Assembly: GCA_012523465.1 (NCBI GenBank)
Contig: JAAYIK010000004.1
Location: 62,001 to 126,000 of the forward strand
DNA length: 64,000 bases
Direction: 5' to 3'
From: Lysobacteraceae bacterium
Lineage (GTDB): Bacteria; Pseudomonadota; Gammaproteobacteria; Nitrococcales; AK92
The notes under the pieces are model-generated. The model did not search any database, was not told the DNA's origin, and saw nothing but the letters and a program-made list of their open reading frames with translations. Positions 37,329 to 46,176 of the stretch are shown here, piece after piece (positions within the stretch are counted from its first letter, which is position 1; each line of letters starts with the position of its first letter). Made by a program: the position numbers and the translations under genes.

Positions 37329-39137
37329 TTAGGCTTCGATGAGGAAGTTTTCGTCCTCCATTTCCATCAGGTTGGCTGCACCCGACTCGATGGCGGCCAC
37401 GTGGGCGCGCGTGCGCGGCAGGATGCGCTCGAAGTAGAAGCGCGCTGTCTGCAGCTTGGCCTTGTAGAAGCCTTCCTCGCCGGTGCCGGCAGCCAGCTTC
37501 TCGCTGGCGGTTTTCGCCATCGCCACCCAGAAGTAGGCGAGGGTGACGTAGCCGGAGTACATCAGGTAGTCGAAGACTGCAGCGCCGGCCTCGTCTGGGT
37601 TCTGCATGGCCTTCATGCCGATCTTCATGGTCAGCTCGCCCCACTCCTTGTTGAGCTGGCTCAGCGGCTCGACCAGGTGCTTGATGGCTTGGTTGCCTTC
37701 CTCGGCCTGGCAGAACTTGTGGATCACCTTGGTGAAGCTCATCAGGGTCTTGCCCTGGCTGCCCAGGACCTTGCGGCCGAGCAGGTCCAGCGCCTGGACT
37801 CCGGTGGTGCCTTCATACAGCGTGGAGATGCGGGCATCACGCAGGTTTTGCTCCATGCCCCACTCGGCGATGTAGCCGTGGCCGCCGAAGACCTGCATGC
37901 CGTGGTAGGCGGACTCGAAGCCGACCTCGGTGAGGAAACCTTTGGCAATGGGCGTCAGCAGCGCCAGCTGGGTCTCGGCGTTCTCCCTGGTCGCTTCATC
38001 GTCGCTGTAGAGCGAGAGGTCGACCAGCTTGGCGCAGTAGTAGAGCAGGGCGCGACCGCCTTCGGCGAAGGACTTGATGGTCAGCAGCATGCGCCGCACG
38101 TCCGGATGGACAATGATCGGATCGGCCGGCTTGTCCGGTGCCTTGGGGCCAGTCAGGGCGCGCATCTGCAGCCGCTCGCGGGCGTAGCGCACCGCCCCCT
38201 GCAGGGCGATCTCGGCGTGCGCCAGACCCTGCAGAGCGGTGCCGATGCGGGCCGAGTTCATGAAGGTGAACATGCAGTTCAGGCCGCGGTTGGGCGGGCC
38301 GATCAGGAAGCCGGTGGCGCCGTCGAAGTTCAGCACGCAGGTGGCGTTGCCGTGGATGCCCATCTTGTGCTCGATGGAACCACAGTTGACGGCGTTGCGC
38401 TCGCCGACCTCGCCATTGGCGTCGGGCAGGAACTTGGGCACGATGAACAGCGAGATGCCCTTGGTGCCGGCCGGCGCATCCGGTAGGCGGGCCAACACGA
38501 TGTGGACGATGTTCTCGGCCATGTCGTGCTCGCCGGCGGAAATGAAGATCTTGGTGCCGGTGATCTTGTAGGTGCCGTCGGCCTGCGGCTCTGCCCGGGT
38601 GCGCAGCAGACCGAGGTCGGTGCCGCAATGCGGCTCGGTCAGGCACATGGTGCCGGTCCACTGGCCGGAGACCAGTTTGGGCAGATAGATCCGCTTCTGT
38701 TCTTCGGTGCCGTGGGCCAGGATGGTGCGTTTGGCACCGTGGGAGAGACCGGGATACATGCCCCAGGCCCAGTTGGCCTGGCCAATCATTTCGGACAGGG
38801 AGAAGGCCAGGGACTCGGGCAAGCCCTGACCGCCGTACTCCACCGGCGCGGCCAGCGAGGGCCAGCCGCCCTCGACGAACTTCTGATAAGCGTCCCTGAA
38901 GCCGGTTGGGGTTTTAACGACGCCGCCTTCGCTCCAGGTGCAGCCTTCCTGGTCGCCGACCCGGTTCAGGGGAGCGATGACCTGCTCGCAGAACTTGGCA
39001 GCTTCCTCCAGGATGGCGTGGACGACGTCCGGGGTGGCATCGGCAAAGGCGGGAACACTGCTGTAATGCTGTTCGTATCCCAGCAGCTCATTGCGTACAA
39101 ACTTGATATCCCGCAAGGGAGCCTTGTATTCGGGCAT
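37329..39137 (-). CDS. acyl-CoA dehydrogenase, large (FadE/DmdC-like) form
   Basis: A 602-residue FAD enzyme, larger than the usual 380-420 because of an extra C-terminal helical domain (about 470-600). Marks are GTMCLTEPHCGTDLGLL (FAD loop), YKITGTKIFISAGEHD, and the active-site region ISTLYEGTTGVQALDLLGRK near 430, where the Glu is the probable base. It oxidises acyl-CoA to trans-2-enoyl-CoA. It is the third gene of a minus-strand fadB-thiolase-dehydrogenase series. Its ribosome site AAGGTG lies inside the palindrome at 39143-39156. Confidence 0.93.
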   Translation of the reverse strand: MPEYKAPLRDIKFVRNELLGYEQHYSSVPAFADATPDVVHAILEEAAKFCEQVIAPLNRVGDQEGCTWSEGGVVKTPTGFRDAYQKFVEGGWPSLAAPVEYGGQGLPESLAFSLSEMIGQANWAWGMYPGLSHGAKRTILAHGTEEQKRIYLPKLVSGQWTGTMCLTEPHCGTDLGLLRTRAEPQADGTYKITGTKIFISAGEHDMAENIVHIVLARLPDAPAGTKGISLFIVPKFLPDANGEVGERNAVNCGSIEHKMGIHGNATCVLNFDGATGFLIGPPNRGLNCMFTFMNSARIGTALQGLAHAEIALQGAVRYARERLQMRALTGPKAPDKPADPIIVHPDVRRMLLTIKSFAEGGRALLYYCAKLVDLSLYSDDEATRENAETQLALLTPIAKGFLTEVGFESAYHGMQVFGGHGYIAEWGMEQNLRDARISTLYEGTTGVQALDLLGRKVLGSQGKTLMSFTKVIHKFCQAEEGNQAIKHLVEPLSQLNKEWGELTMKIGMKAMQNPDEAGAAVFDYLMYSGYVTLAYFWVAMAKTASEKLAAGTGEEGFYKAKLQTARFYFERILPRTRAHVAAIESGAANLMEMEDENFLIEA

Positions 39138-39142
39138 GGCGA

Positions 39143-39156
39143 TTCACCTTGGTGAA
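39143..39156 (-). promoter_or_regulatory. palindrome enclosing the dehydrogenase ribosome binding site
   Basis: TTCACC-TT-GGTGAA (39143-39156) is an inverted repeat whose minus-strand copy contains AAGGTG, the only Shine-Dalgarno for the dehydrogenase start at 39137. It could fold into a short stem hiding the site or be a repressor site. Confidence 0.35.
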
Positions 39157-39229
39157 AAAGTCCTAATTCAGTGCTTGATCCCTGCTATGGGAAGCCGGCC
39201 GCTCCTCCGCGGGGAGGAGCGGAGCGGGC

Positions 39230-40408
39230 TTAGACCACCTCGAACAGGCCGGCAGCGCCCATGCCGGTGCCGACGCACATGGTGACCACCACGTACTTGG
39301 CGCCGCGGCGCTTGCCCTCGATCAGCGCGTGGCCGACCAGGCGGGCGCCGCTCATGCCGTAAGGATGGCCAAGGGCGATGGCGCCGCCATTGACGTTGAG
39401 GCGCTCGTCGGGAATCCCGAGCTTGTCGCGGCAGTAGAGCACCTGTACCGCGAAGGCTTCGTTGAGCTCCCACAGGTCGATGTCGTCGACGGTCAGGCCG
39501 TGGCGCTTGAGCAGCTTGGGCACGGCGAAGACCGGCCCGATGCCCATCTCGTCCGGCTCGCAGCCGGCGACGGCAAAGCCGCGGAAGATGCCTAGGGGCT
39601 CCAGGTTGCGCCGCTCGGCTTCCTTGGCACTCATCAGCACGCAGGCGGAGGCGCCATCGGAGAACTGGCTGGCGTTGCCGGCGGTGATGACGCCGCCCGG
39701 CACGGCCGGCCGAATGCCGCGCACGCCTTCCAGCGTGGTGTCGGGGCGGATGCCCTCGTCGGCGGAGACCGTCACCTCCTTGGTGATCATCGCGCCGGTG
39801 GCTGGATCGGTGGTGGCCCTGATGGTGGTCATCGGCACGATCTCGTCGTCAAACTTGCCCTCGCGCTGCGCCGCGGCAGCCCGCAGATGGCTGCGCACGC
39901 CGTACTCATCCTGCGCTTCCTTGGGGATGTTGTAGCGCTTGGCGACGTTCTCCGCGGTCTGCAGCATGGTCCAGTAGAGTTCCGGCTTGTTCTTGGCCAG
40001 CCACTCTTCCTGGATGTACTTGGTGTTGACGTTAGCCTGTACGGTGGAGATGGACTCCACGCCCCCGGCGACCATGATGGGAGCCTTGTCGACGATGATG
40101 TGTTGGGCCGCCATGGCGATGGCCTGCAGGCCGGACGAGCAGAAGCGGTTGACGGTCACGCCAGCCACGCTGACCGGCAGCCCCGCGCGGATGGCGGCCA
40201 TGCGGGCCACGTCGTTGCCCTGCGAGCCTTCGGGCAGCGCGCAACCAAAGATCACGTCGTCGATTTCGCCGCCTTCGATGCCGGCCCGCTCGACGGCGTG
40301 CTTGATGGCATGGGCGGCAAGCGTGGCGCCGTGCGTCAGGTTGAAGCCGCCGCGCCAGGACTTCGCCAACGGCGTGCGAGCGGTGGAAACAATCACTACG
40401 TCAGTCAT
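39230..40408 (-). CDS. fadA: acetyl-CoA acyltransferase (thiolase)
   Basis: A 392-residue thiolase that cleaves 3-ketoacyl-CoA to acetyl-CoA and a shortened acyl-CoA. The nucleophile Cys90 is in [18 protein letters not shown], the [19 protein letters not shown] segment with the catalytic His, and the second Cys in TMCVGTGMG are all present. It lies 51 bp downstream of the FadB/J-like gene, so the pair is the usual trifunctional unit. The symbol is a family name; biosynthetic use cannot be excluded. Confidence 0.92.
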   Translation of the reverse strand: MTDVVIVSTARTPLAKSWRGGFNLTHGATLAAHAIKHAVERAGIEGGEIDDVIFGCALPEGSQGNDVARMAAIRAGLPVSVAGVTVNRFCSSGLQAIAMAAQHIIVDKAPIMVAGGVESISTVQANVNTKYIQEEWLAKNKPELYWTMLQTAENVAKRYNIPKEAQDEYGVRSHLRAAAAQREGKFDDEIVPMTTIRATTDPATGAMITKEVTVSADEGIRPDTTLEGVRGIRPAVPGGVITAGNASQFSDGASACVLMSAKEAERRNLEPLGIFRGFAVAGCEPDEMGIGPVFAVPKLLKRHGLTVDDIDLWELNEAFAVQVLYCRDKLGIPDERLNVNGGAIALGHPYGMSGARLVGHALIEGKRRGAKYVVVTMCVGTGMGAAGLFEVV

Positions 40409-40459
40409 GTCTTTCTCCTGGTGCGCGAAGCGGCAGGGCCGCTCCGCGGCATCGTCCTC

Positions 40460-42553
40460 TTAGTTGAACGTCTTGCCTTCGGCGGCGAGCTTGGCGAGCA
40501 GCGGCGCTGGCTGCCAGAAATCGCTGTTGGTGACGCCCGGCCGCTTGGCGAACTTCTCCATGGTTCGCGCAACTTTCATCAGCCCGACCCGATCGGCGTA
40601 GAACATCGGTCCTCCGCGGAACACGGGGAAGCCGTAGCCGGTGAGGTAGACGATGTCGATGTCGGAGGCGCGCAGGGCAATGCCCTCTTCCAGAATGCGG
40701 GCGCCTTCGTTCACCAGGGCATAGACGCAGCGCTCGACGATTTCCTTGTCGCTGATCTTGCGCGGAGTGATGCCCAGTTCCTTGCGGCATTCCTCGATCA
40801 CGCGATCGACCTCGGGGTCGGGGAGGGCATCCCGCCGGCCCGGCTCATAGCGGTAGAAGCCAGCGCCGGTCTTCTGGCCGAAGCGGCCCATTTCGCACAA
40901 CCGGTCGGCGATGACCATGCGCTTCATGTCCGGGTTCTCGGCATAGTGGCGCTTGCGGATGGCCCAGCCGATGTCGCCACCGGCCAGGTCCGCCATGCGC
41001 AGCGGGCCCATGACGAAGCCGAAGTTCTCGATGGCGCGGTCGATCTGCTGCGGGCTGGCGCCTTCCTCCAGCATCAGCAGCGCTTCGGTCTGGTAGCGGG
41101 CGATCATGCGGTTGCCGATGAAGCCGTCGCAGACGCCGGAGACCACTGCGGTCTTTCTGATCTTCTTGGCCAGCTGCATGGCGGTTGCCAGCACCTCCTT
41201 GGCGGTCTTCTCGCCGCGAATCACTTCCAGCAGCCGCATGACGTTGGCAGGGCTGAAGAAGTGCAGGCCGATGACGTCCTCCGGCCGCTTGGTGAAGCTG
41301 GCGATCTTGTTGAGGTCCAGCGTGGAGGTGTTGGAGGCGAGGATGGCGCCCGGCTTGCAGACCTCGTCCAGCTTGCGGAACACCTGTTCCTTGACGCCCA
41401 TGTCCTCGAACACCGCCTCAATCACCAGGTCGACGTCCTTGAGGTCGTCGTAGGAGAGGGTGGTATTGAGCAGCGACATGCGCTGTTCAGCGTCCGCCTC
41501 GGTCATCTTGCCCTTCTTGATGCGGCCTTCGTAGACGCTGCGGATGTGCGCCACACCGCGGTCCAGGGCCTCCTGCTTCACTTCCAGGATGGTGACCGGG
41601 ATGCCGGCATTGAGGAAGTTGATAGCGATGCCGCTGCCCATGGTGCCGGCGCCGATGATCCCGACGCTCTTGATTTCACGGGTCGGCGTATCCTCGGCGA
41701 TGTCGGGGATCTTGGAGGTCGCGCGCTCAGCGAAGAAGGCATGGCGCAGCGCCGCCGACTCTTCGCTCATCAGCAGCTCGGCGAAGAGACGGCGCTCGAT
41801 CTGCAGGCCTTCGTCGAAGGGCTTGTTCACGGCCGCTTCGACAGCGTCGACGCACTTCAGCGGAGCCGGATAATTCTTCGCCCTCTGGGCGATACCGGTA
41901 CGGGCCCAGAGGAAGAAGGCCTCGGCCTTGGGGTGCTCGACCTTGAGGTCGCGGGCCAGCTTAAGCGGGCGCTGCTCGTCGACGACCTTGTTGGCAAAGG
42001 CCAGCGCGCCCACCAGCAGGTCGCCCTGGATGAATTCGTCGAACAGCTGGGTGCCCATGAACATGCCCGCCGGCACGCTTTCGCCGGAGACGATGAGGTT
42101 GAGCGCGGGCTCCAGGCCGACCAGGCGCGGCAGGCGCTGGGTGCCGCCAGCGCCAGGCAGCAGGCCGAGCTTGACCTCAGGCAGGCCGATTTTCGCCGTC
42201 GGCAGCGCGACGCGGAAATGGCAGGCCATGGCCAGCTCCAGGCCGCCGCCGAGGGCAGTGCCACCGATGGCAGCGATGACCGGCTTGTCGCACGTCTCGA
42301 TGAAATGGATGACGGTGTGCAGGTTCGGCTCGACGACCATCTTGGGCGTGCCGAACTCGCGAATGTCGGCGCCGCCGGAGAATACCTGGTCGCTGCCGAT
42401 CAGCACGATGGCCTTGATGGCATCGTCGGCCTCGGCGCGTTTGATACCATCCACGATGCCGCGACGCAGCTCATGGCCAAGGCCGTTGACGGGTGGGTTG
42501 TCCAAGCGGATCACGGCTACCTTGCCGTGCTGCTCGTAGTGGGCGTTACTCAT
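40460..42553 (-). CDS. fadB: multifunctional enoyl-CoA hydratase / 3-hydroxyacyl-CoA dehydrogenase
   Basis: A 697-residue protein. The crotonase domain covers about 1-190 with [11 protein letters not shown] (57-67), [18 protein letters not shown] and the catalytic Glu126 in [15 protein letters not shown]. The NAD-binding domain opens near 293 ([18 protein letters not shown]), and the active-site His lies in [16 protein letters not shown] near 430. Two C-terminal helical domains follow. Length is near that of FadJ/PaaH-type chains (about 700-715). It hydrates enoyl-CoA and oxidises the product with NAD+. It is the first gene of the cluster, under the operator at 42576-42590. Confidence 0.92.
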   Translation of the reverse strand: MSNAHYEQHGKVAVIRLDNPPVNGLGHELRRGIVDGIKRAEADDAIKAIVLIGSDQVFSGGADIREFGTPKMVVEPNLHTVIHFIETCDKPVIAAIGGTALGGGLELAMACHFRVALPTAKIGLPEVKLGLLPGAGGTQRLPRLVGLEPALNLIVSGESVPAGMFMGTQLFDEFIQGDLLVGALAFANKVVDEQRPLKLARDLKVEHPKAEAFFLWARTGIAQRAKNYPAPLKCVDAVEAAVNKPFDEGLQIERRLFAELLMSEESAALRHAFFAERATSKIPDIAEDTPTREIKSVGIIGAGTMGSGIAINFLNAGIPVTILEVKQEALDRGVAHIRSVYEGRIKKGKMTEADAEQRMSLLNTTLSYDDLKDVDLVIEAVFEDMGVKEQVFRKLDEVCKPGAILASNTSTLDLNKIASFTKRPEDVIGLHFFSPANVMRLLEVIRGEKTAKEVLATAMQLAKKIRKTAVVSGVCDGFIGNRMIARYQTEALLMLEEGASPQQIDRAIENFGFVMGPLRMADLAGGDIGWAIRKRHYAENPDMKRMVIADRLCEMGRFGQKTGAGFYRYEPGRRDALPDPEVDRVIEECRKELGITPRKISDKEIVERCVYALVNEGARILEEGIALRASDIDIVYLTGYGFPVFRGGPMFYADRVGLMKVARTMEKFAKRPGVTNSDFWQPAPLLAKLAAEGKTFN

Positions 42554-42575
42554 GGGATCTCCTGTGGCTCAACGA

Positions 42576-42590
42576 AAACGGTTACCGTTT
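42576..42590. promoter_or_regulatory. perfect 15-bp palindrome upstream of the beta-oxidation cluster
   Basis: AAACGGT-T-ACCGTTT is an exact dyad about a single central base, 23 bp upstream of the fadB start. A minus-strand -10-like TATATG lies just upstream of it (about 42598-42603). The divergent TetR gene starts at 42768, so that protein is the obvious candidate to bind here. Confidence 0.6.
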
Positions 42591-42703
42591 CTCGAACATA
42601 TATGGCCATGTGCGCGCTGAATTCGGGCAAGCGCGGCCGCCGACCGTTGTTGTTGTCTTCACGACTGCTTGGCTCAAGACAGAATGTCGCGTTGGCAGTA
42701 CAC

Positions 42704-42718
42704 TTGTGTATGGCACAA
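42704..42718. promoter_or_regulatory. inverted repeat in the TetR promoter region
   Basis: TTGTG-N5-CACAA (42704-42718) lies 50 bp before the TetR start. It differs in sequence from the fadB-side palindrome, so it may bind another factor or serve as part of the promoter. Confidence 0.3.
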
Positions 42719-42767
42719 CAAACACTAGTGCATGTTCGAGGCTTAAGTCAACTCAGAGGATTGTTGC

Positions 42768-43406
42768 ATGAATGAGCCCGTCGCCCGGGAGGGCCGACGT
42801 AAAACCAATGAGAAGGAGCAGCTCAGCCGAGACGACTGGCTGGATGCGGCCGCTAGCGCCATTGCCGAGGGTGGTTTCGACAACCTTCGGGTGTTGCTGC
42901 TGGCCAAGAAGCTGGGAGTCACCCGCGGCAGCTTCTACTGGCACTTCAAGGACCACCAGGATCTGGTGGTCAGTTTCCTGCAGCGTTGGCGCGAGCGGCG
43001 GCTTGCCGAGCTCGCCAACCTGCGCCCCATCGGCAACGATGTGGAGGAAGAGACCCGGCGCATCATGCAGCTGCTGCTTAGCGACAGCGAGCGGCATCTG
43101 TGGCGCATGCGCATCGAGCTGGCCGTGCGCGACCTGGCGCGGCGCGACAAGCTGGCTGCGCAAATCGTGGCCGAGGTCGACAAGGCGCGGCTGGAGCGCA
43201 ACGTCCAGCTGTTGACCCGCATCGTCGACGATCCTGCCGGTGCGGCTGACATGGCGCTGCTGCTGTATGTCGCCACCGTTGGCGCGCAACTGATCACCTC
43301 GGGTTCCATGGACGACGCCGACACCGCCAGCCGCATCGAGCGTCTAATCGTCAATCTGGTGCTGGAGTGGCACAAGCGGGGTGGCGGCGAGCTGCTGCCG
43401 GGCTGA
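42768..43406 (+). CDS. TetR family regulator divergent from the beta-oxidation cluster
   Basis: A 212-residue regulator. The helix-turn-helix covers about 40-65: VLLLAKKLGVTRGSFYWHFK, then DHQDLVVSFLQRW. The C-terminal ligand-binding domain has no motif I can tie to a known effector. It is transcribed away from the fadB-thiolase-dehydrogenase genes, sharing a 214-bp region with two dyads (42576-42590 and TTGTG-N5-CACAA at 42704-42718). This arrangement suggests repression of the cluster relieved by an acyl-CoA, and autoregulation. Confidence 0.9.
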   Translation: MNEPVAREGRRKTNEKEQLSRDDWLDAAASAIAEGGFDNLRVLLLAKKLGVTRGSFYWHFKDHQDLVVSFLQRWRERRLAELANLRPIGNDVEEETRRIMQLLLSDSERHLWRMRIELAVRDLARRDKLAAQIVAEVDKARLERNVQLLTRIVDDPAGAADMALLLYVATVGAQLITSGSMDDADTASRIERLIVNLVLEWHKRGGGELLPG

Positions 43407-43492
43407 GCCGGTCGCTTCGGGAGCTATGACTCAGGCGGCAGAATCGCCGAGCGTGCTGCGTCATGATTGTTGTCAGCCTGGAGCAGCAGAGG

Positions 43493-43921
43493 ATGAGGGC
43501 CATGCAAGGCGTCGATGTCGTCGTCGCGGTCGAGTTCCCGCTGGATGCGGAGCATGCCAAGGCTTGGAAGGGACTGGGCGGAATCGTGCTAGAGCAGCGC
43601 TTGAGCTTGCCGGCATTGCTACTTGCGGAAGGCAATTTGCTGGAGCTGGAGCTTGACGGCTCGCCCCGCGAGCTGCGCATTGAGGTGGTGCGCTGGGTGC
43701 AGGCTCGGCAGACGGTGCAGCTGCATGTGGTGCCGACCGAGGCCGCCGCCCTGGCTGCATTGGGGCTGGGCGCCTGGCGGCCCTGGTTGCGGCGGCGTGC
43801 CCGCGAGGCGTTTCTGGAGCGCTGCCGGGACAGCGGCTGGCGCTTGCGCGGCGACGTGGAAGCAAAGGTCGCTGGCGCTGTCCCAGCGCCGGTGAAGGAG
43901 CGCATCGAGCCGACCCTGTAG
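43493..43921 (+). CDS. hypothetical protein, beta-rich (142 aa)
   Basis: Unrecognised. The ATG at 43493 is taken because GGAG lies 9 bp before it; ATGs at 43463 and 43502 are possible. The first 80 residues read as strands: VDVVVAVEFPL, GGIVLEQRLSLPALL, LELELDG, LRIEVVRWVQ, VQLHVVP, which is compatible with a small beta-barrel such as PilZ though the RxxxR and D/NxSxxG motifs are absent. The rest is basic and helical (RPWLRRRAREAFLERCRDS). It follows the TetR gene by 86 bp on the same strand and may be cotranscribed. Confidence 0.5.
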   Translation: MRAMQGVDVVVAVEFPLDAEHAKAWKGLGGIVLEQRLSLPALLLAEGNLLELELDGSPRELRIEVVRWVQARQTVQLHVVPTEAAALAALGLGAWRPWLRRRAREAFLERCRDSGWRLRGDVEAKVAGAVPAPVKERIEPTL

Positions 43922-43948
43922 CCAGTCGGCGCGTCTTGCCGTCGCTGG

Positions 43949-44341
43949 CTAACGGGTGGATTCGGAGGCGACCGGGGGGCGCATGTGCCGCGCCACCGTG
44001 TCGAGGATGTCGTTGACGTCGGCAGGCTTACGCAGATAGCCGGAGATCCCGGCATCCTCGACGTGGCCGGTCGGTTCGCCGTCGGCTGACATGATCACCA
44101 CCGGGATGTCGGCGAGCCGCCGGTCCTGCAGCTGCAGCTGGCGAAACTCCCGGCCGCCCATGCCGCGCATCACCAGGTCCAGCAGGATCAAGCTGGGCAG
44201 GTGCTGGCAGTCGCGCAGCATGTCGAGGGCCTGCCGTCCGTCGTAAGCGGCCCGGACCGTATAGCCTTCCATCTCAAGCAGGTCTTGGAGCGACGCCTGG
44301 ATGTCCTTGTCGTCCTCGACCAGTAGTATCCAGTTTTTCAT
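43949..44341 (-). CDS. stand-alone response regulator receiver protein
   Basis: A 130-residue CheY-like protein with the acidic pair in LLVEDDKD (residues 9-11), phospho-acceptor Asp55 in LILLDLVM, Ser/Thr switch in VIMSAD and Lys105 in YLRKPA. It has no output domain. The closing segment is short (MRPPVASESTR). It lies convergent to the hypothetical gene at 43493. No kinase is adjacent; it is the first of three such proteins within 2 kb. Confidence 0.92.
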   Translation of the reverse strand: MKNWILLVEDDKDIQASLQDLLEMEGYTVRAAYDGRQALDMLRDCQHLPSLILLDLVMRGMGGREFRQLQLQDRRLADIPVVIMSADGEPTGHVEDAGISGYLRKPADVNDILDTVARHMRPPVASESTR

Positions 44342-44527
44342 GCGGCAGTACTTGGGTTGACTGGCCGGGGCCGGTGCAGCCGGCGAGTCTGGGGTCCCCG
44401 GTCCGATGCTCCCGCGTCACGGCCGGGAGCGAGAATAAGCGAAGCCTAAGATGCTAGTTTAGCCCAGTCGGGTCCAGTCCGTGCCCGCCATCGACGCAGG
44501 TTGCTTGCTGTCGGGGGAGCCGGCCCG

Positions 44528-44905
44528 TCAGCCCAGGGCGGAGAAGATCTCCGCGAAGGTCCTTTCCATGGCATCCAGCTCCATCGGTTTCAGGTAGAAT
44601 GCATCAAACCCGGCTTGCCGGGCTTGCTCTCTGAATTCCTCACTGTCGTAGCCGGTGAAGGCGATCAGGCGACACTTGCTGTCGCGCTCCCGCAACCGTC
44701 TGCCGAGTTCGAGGCCGTTCATGTCCGGCAGCCCCAAGTCCACGACGATCAACTCGGGCTGCTCACTGGCTGCCACCGCCAAGGCCTGGCTGCCGCTTTC
44801 GGCGAACAGGAACTGGTGCGGATAGTCCTGCAGCAAGACCTGCAGGATTTCCCGCAGGGGCGCGTCGTCTTCCACGAGCATGATCTTGCGGCGCTGCGCC
44901 AGCAT
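44528..44905 (-). CDS. stand-alone response regulator receiver protein
   Basis: A 125-residue receiver. The frame runs upstream to 45016, but the leading part is Arg/Ser-rich and unlike a receiver, so the ATG at 44905 (MLAQRRKIMLVEDD) is chosen; no strong ribosome site is seen. Acidic pair DD at 13-14, Asp56 in LIVVDLGLP, the Thr switch in IAFTGYD and the Lys in YLKPM are present. No DNA-binding or other output domain. It may pass phosphate within a relay or bind a partner protein. Confidence 0.88.
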   Translation of the reverse strand: MLAQRRKIMLVEDDAPLREILQVLLQDYPHQFLFAESGSQALAVAASEQPELIVVDLGLPDMNGLELGRRLRERDSKCRLIAFTGYDSEEFREQARQAGFDAFYLKPMELDAMERTFAEIFSALG

Positions 44906-45540
44906 CAATGGACACCATGGCTGTGTTGATGGGAGCGAAGGTGAAGCGACGGCGCGCGAAGCGCCTCGGTTCGCCTGCCGAACGCCGTGGCTGAGGGCCG
45001 ACCGAGTACGGCGCACTCGGCATGCGCTCAGACTTTAGCCTGTGTCCGCGCCTTTTGAAATCTAGGGAGTTCCCGGGTGTTGTCCCGTTGCGGCAGCGGT
45101 TAACATCCGCTCCCAGCCGCCAAGAGCGCGCCCTGGCTAGGGCACGGACGCGGTCATGAGTCCGATGCGATCGGACTGACGCGGGGCCGAGAACCGGCCC
45201 GGTCCCAATCAACAAACGCGATGTCCTGCCGGCGTCGCAGGGAGCGACCGCTTGGCAGGGACAGGAGCCGTGTCTTGTTACTCTTTTCGATGACCCACAA
45301 TCAACCACCCACGACCGTTGCCAGCGCGACGGAACTCCAAGGCACGGGACGGCTGCCAGCGCGCGATTTCGACAGGGGAGTGGCTGTCTCGAGCGAGCGG
45401 GCATCGCACAGCAAGGATCCGGTTGCCGCCATGATGAGCCGACGACAGGCCGGCGTGCGCGACAGGGCATATCCTGCCAACTGTAACCTGCAGGCCGCGC
45501 CCCCCCATGGTTGCTGGCGCCAGCGTGAACAGGTCGGCCG
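44906..45540. other. 635-bp intergenic region between receiver genes
   Basis: The longest non-coding stretch in the window. I see no convincing gene; a 107-codon frame at 45221-45544 is basic, low in hydrophobic residues and lacks a ribosome site. Two small dyads, CCGAGT-N7-ACTCGG (45002-45020) and AGCGG-N7-CCGCT (45095-45111), are the only structure. An unannotated small RNA is possible but not shown. Confidence 0.45.
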
Positions 45541-45891
45541 ATGACGCGCATTCTAGTCGTCGACGACGAGCTAGACATCGCCGAAGCGGTGCGTGCCGTG
45601 CTGGAAGCCGAAGGCTATCAGGTCAGCACGGCCGCCGACGGTCGTCAATGCCTTCAGGCGCTGCAGCGGGAGCGTCCCGATCTGCTGCTCCTTGATGTCA
45701 TGATGCCGGTGCTTGATGGCTTTGGCGTGTTGGAGCACATGCAGGCCGCGCGCCTGGACGTGCCTGTGGTGATGATGAGCGCCATTCGCCCCGACGGCCG
45801 CCTGGCCGAGTACCGGATCAAGGCCTTCTTGAAAAAACCCTTTCTGCTCGAAACCCTGCTAGAGACCGTCGACCGCGCCCTGGCTGGCTAG
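45541..45891 (+). CDS. stand-alone response regulator receiver protein
   Basis: A 116-residue receiver with DDE at 8-10, Asp52 in LLLLDVMMP, the Ser switch in VMMSAI and a Lys-Lys-Pro in FLKKPF near 99. It has no output domain. It lies 285 bp upstream of the large GGDEF/EAL gene in the same direction, so it may be the receiver that sets its activity, although the gap argues for separate promoters. Confidence 0.92.
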   Translation: MTRILVVDDELDIAEAVRAVLEAEGYQVSTAADGRQCLQALQRERPDLLLLDVMMPVLDGFGVLEHMQAARLDVPVVMMSAIRPDGRLAEYRIKAFLKKPFLLETLLETVDRALAG

Positions 45892-46176
45892 GTTACGGCC
45901 CGTTTACGCCAGCCATGTAGAACTGATCGCCAGCAGCCATGAGGTTTTGCTTGTATATGCAGTTTTCTTTTTGATCCAATATCGAGTTTTGTTTAAGAAT
46001 GTGAACGGGTTCGCGGTATTCTCGGCTCGCTTGGGCATGCCGGCTCTGCGATCCGCGCGAGCGTCCTTGCCGTGTTGCGGGACGCTGATCAGAACAACGA
46101 GACAAACTGGTAGCTTCGCGGATACGGCGGCCTTGCCGGCAATCGGCGCCGTCGTGCCTGTGACCAGAACAAGAAC
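45892..46176. other. 285-bp region upstream of the c-di-GMP gene, with AT-rich promoter-like stretch
   Basis: No gene seen. An AT-rich stretch at 45945-46000 stands out. TTGATC (45971-45976) and TAAGAA (45994-45999) with a 17-bp spacer make a weak plus-strand sigma70-like pair for the large downstream gene. Confidence 0.35.

Noticed and set aside
39887..42775. 962-codon plus-strand open frame opposite the thiolase and fadB genes
   Set aside because: Composition (His/Asp/Leu/Gly-rich, no domain pattern) is that of an antisense shadow in GC-rich DNA; the minus-strand genes have intact catalytic motifs.
45221..45544. 107-codon plus-strand frame in the 635-bp gap
   Set aside because: Basic, low-complexity sequence without ribosome site or recognisable fold.
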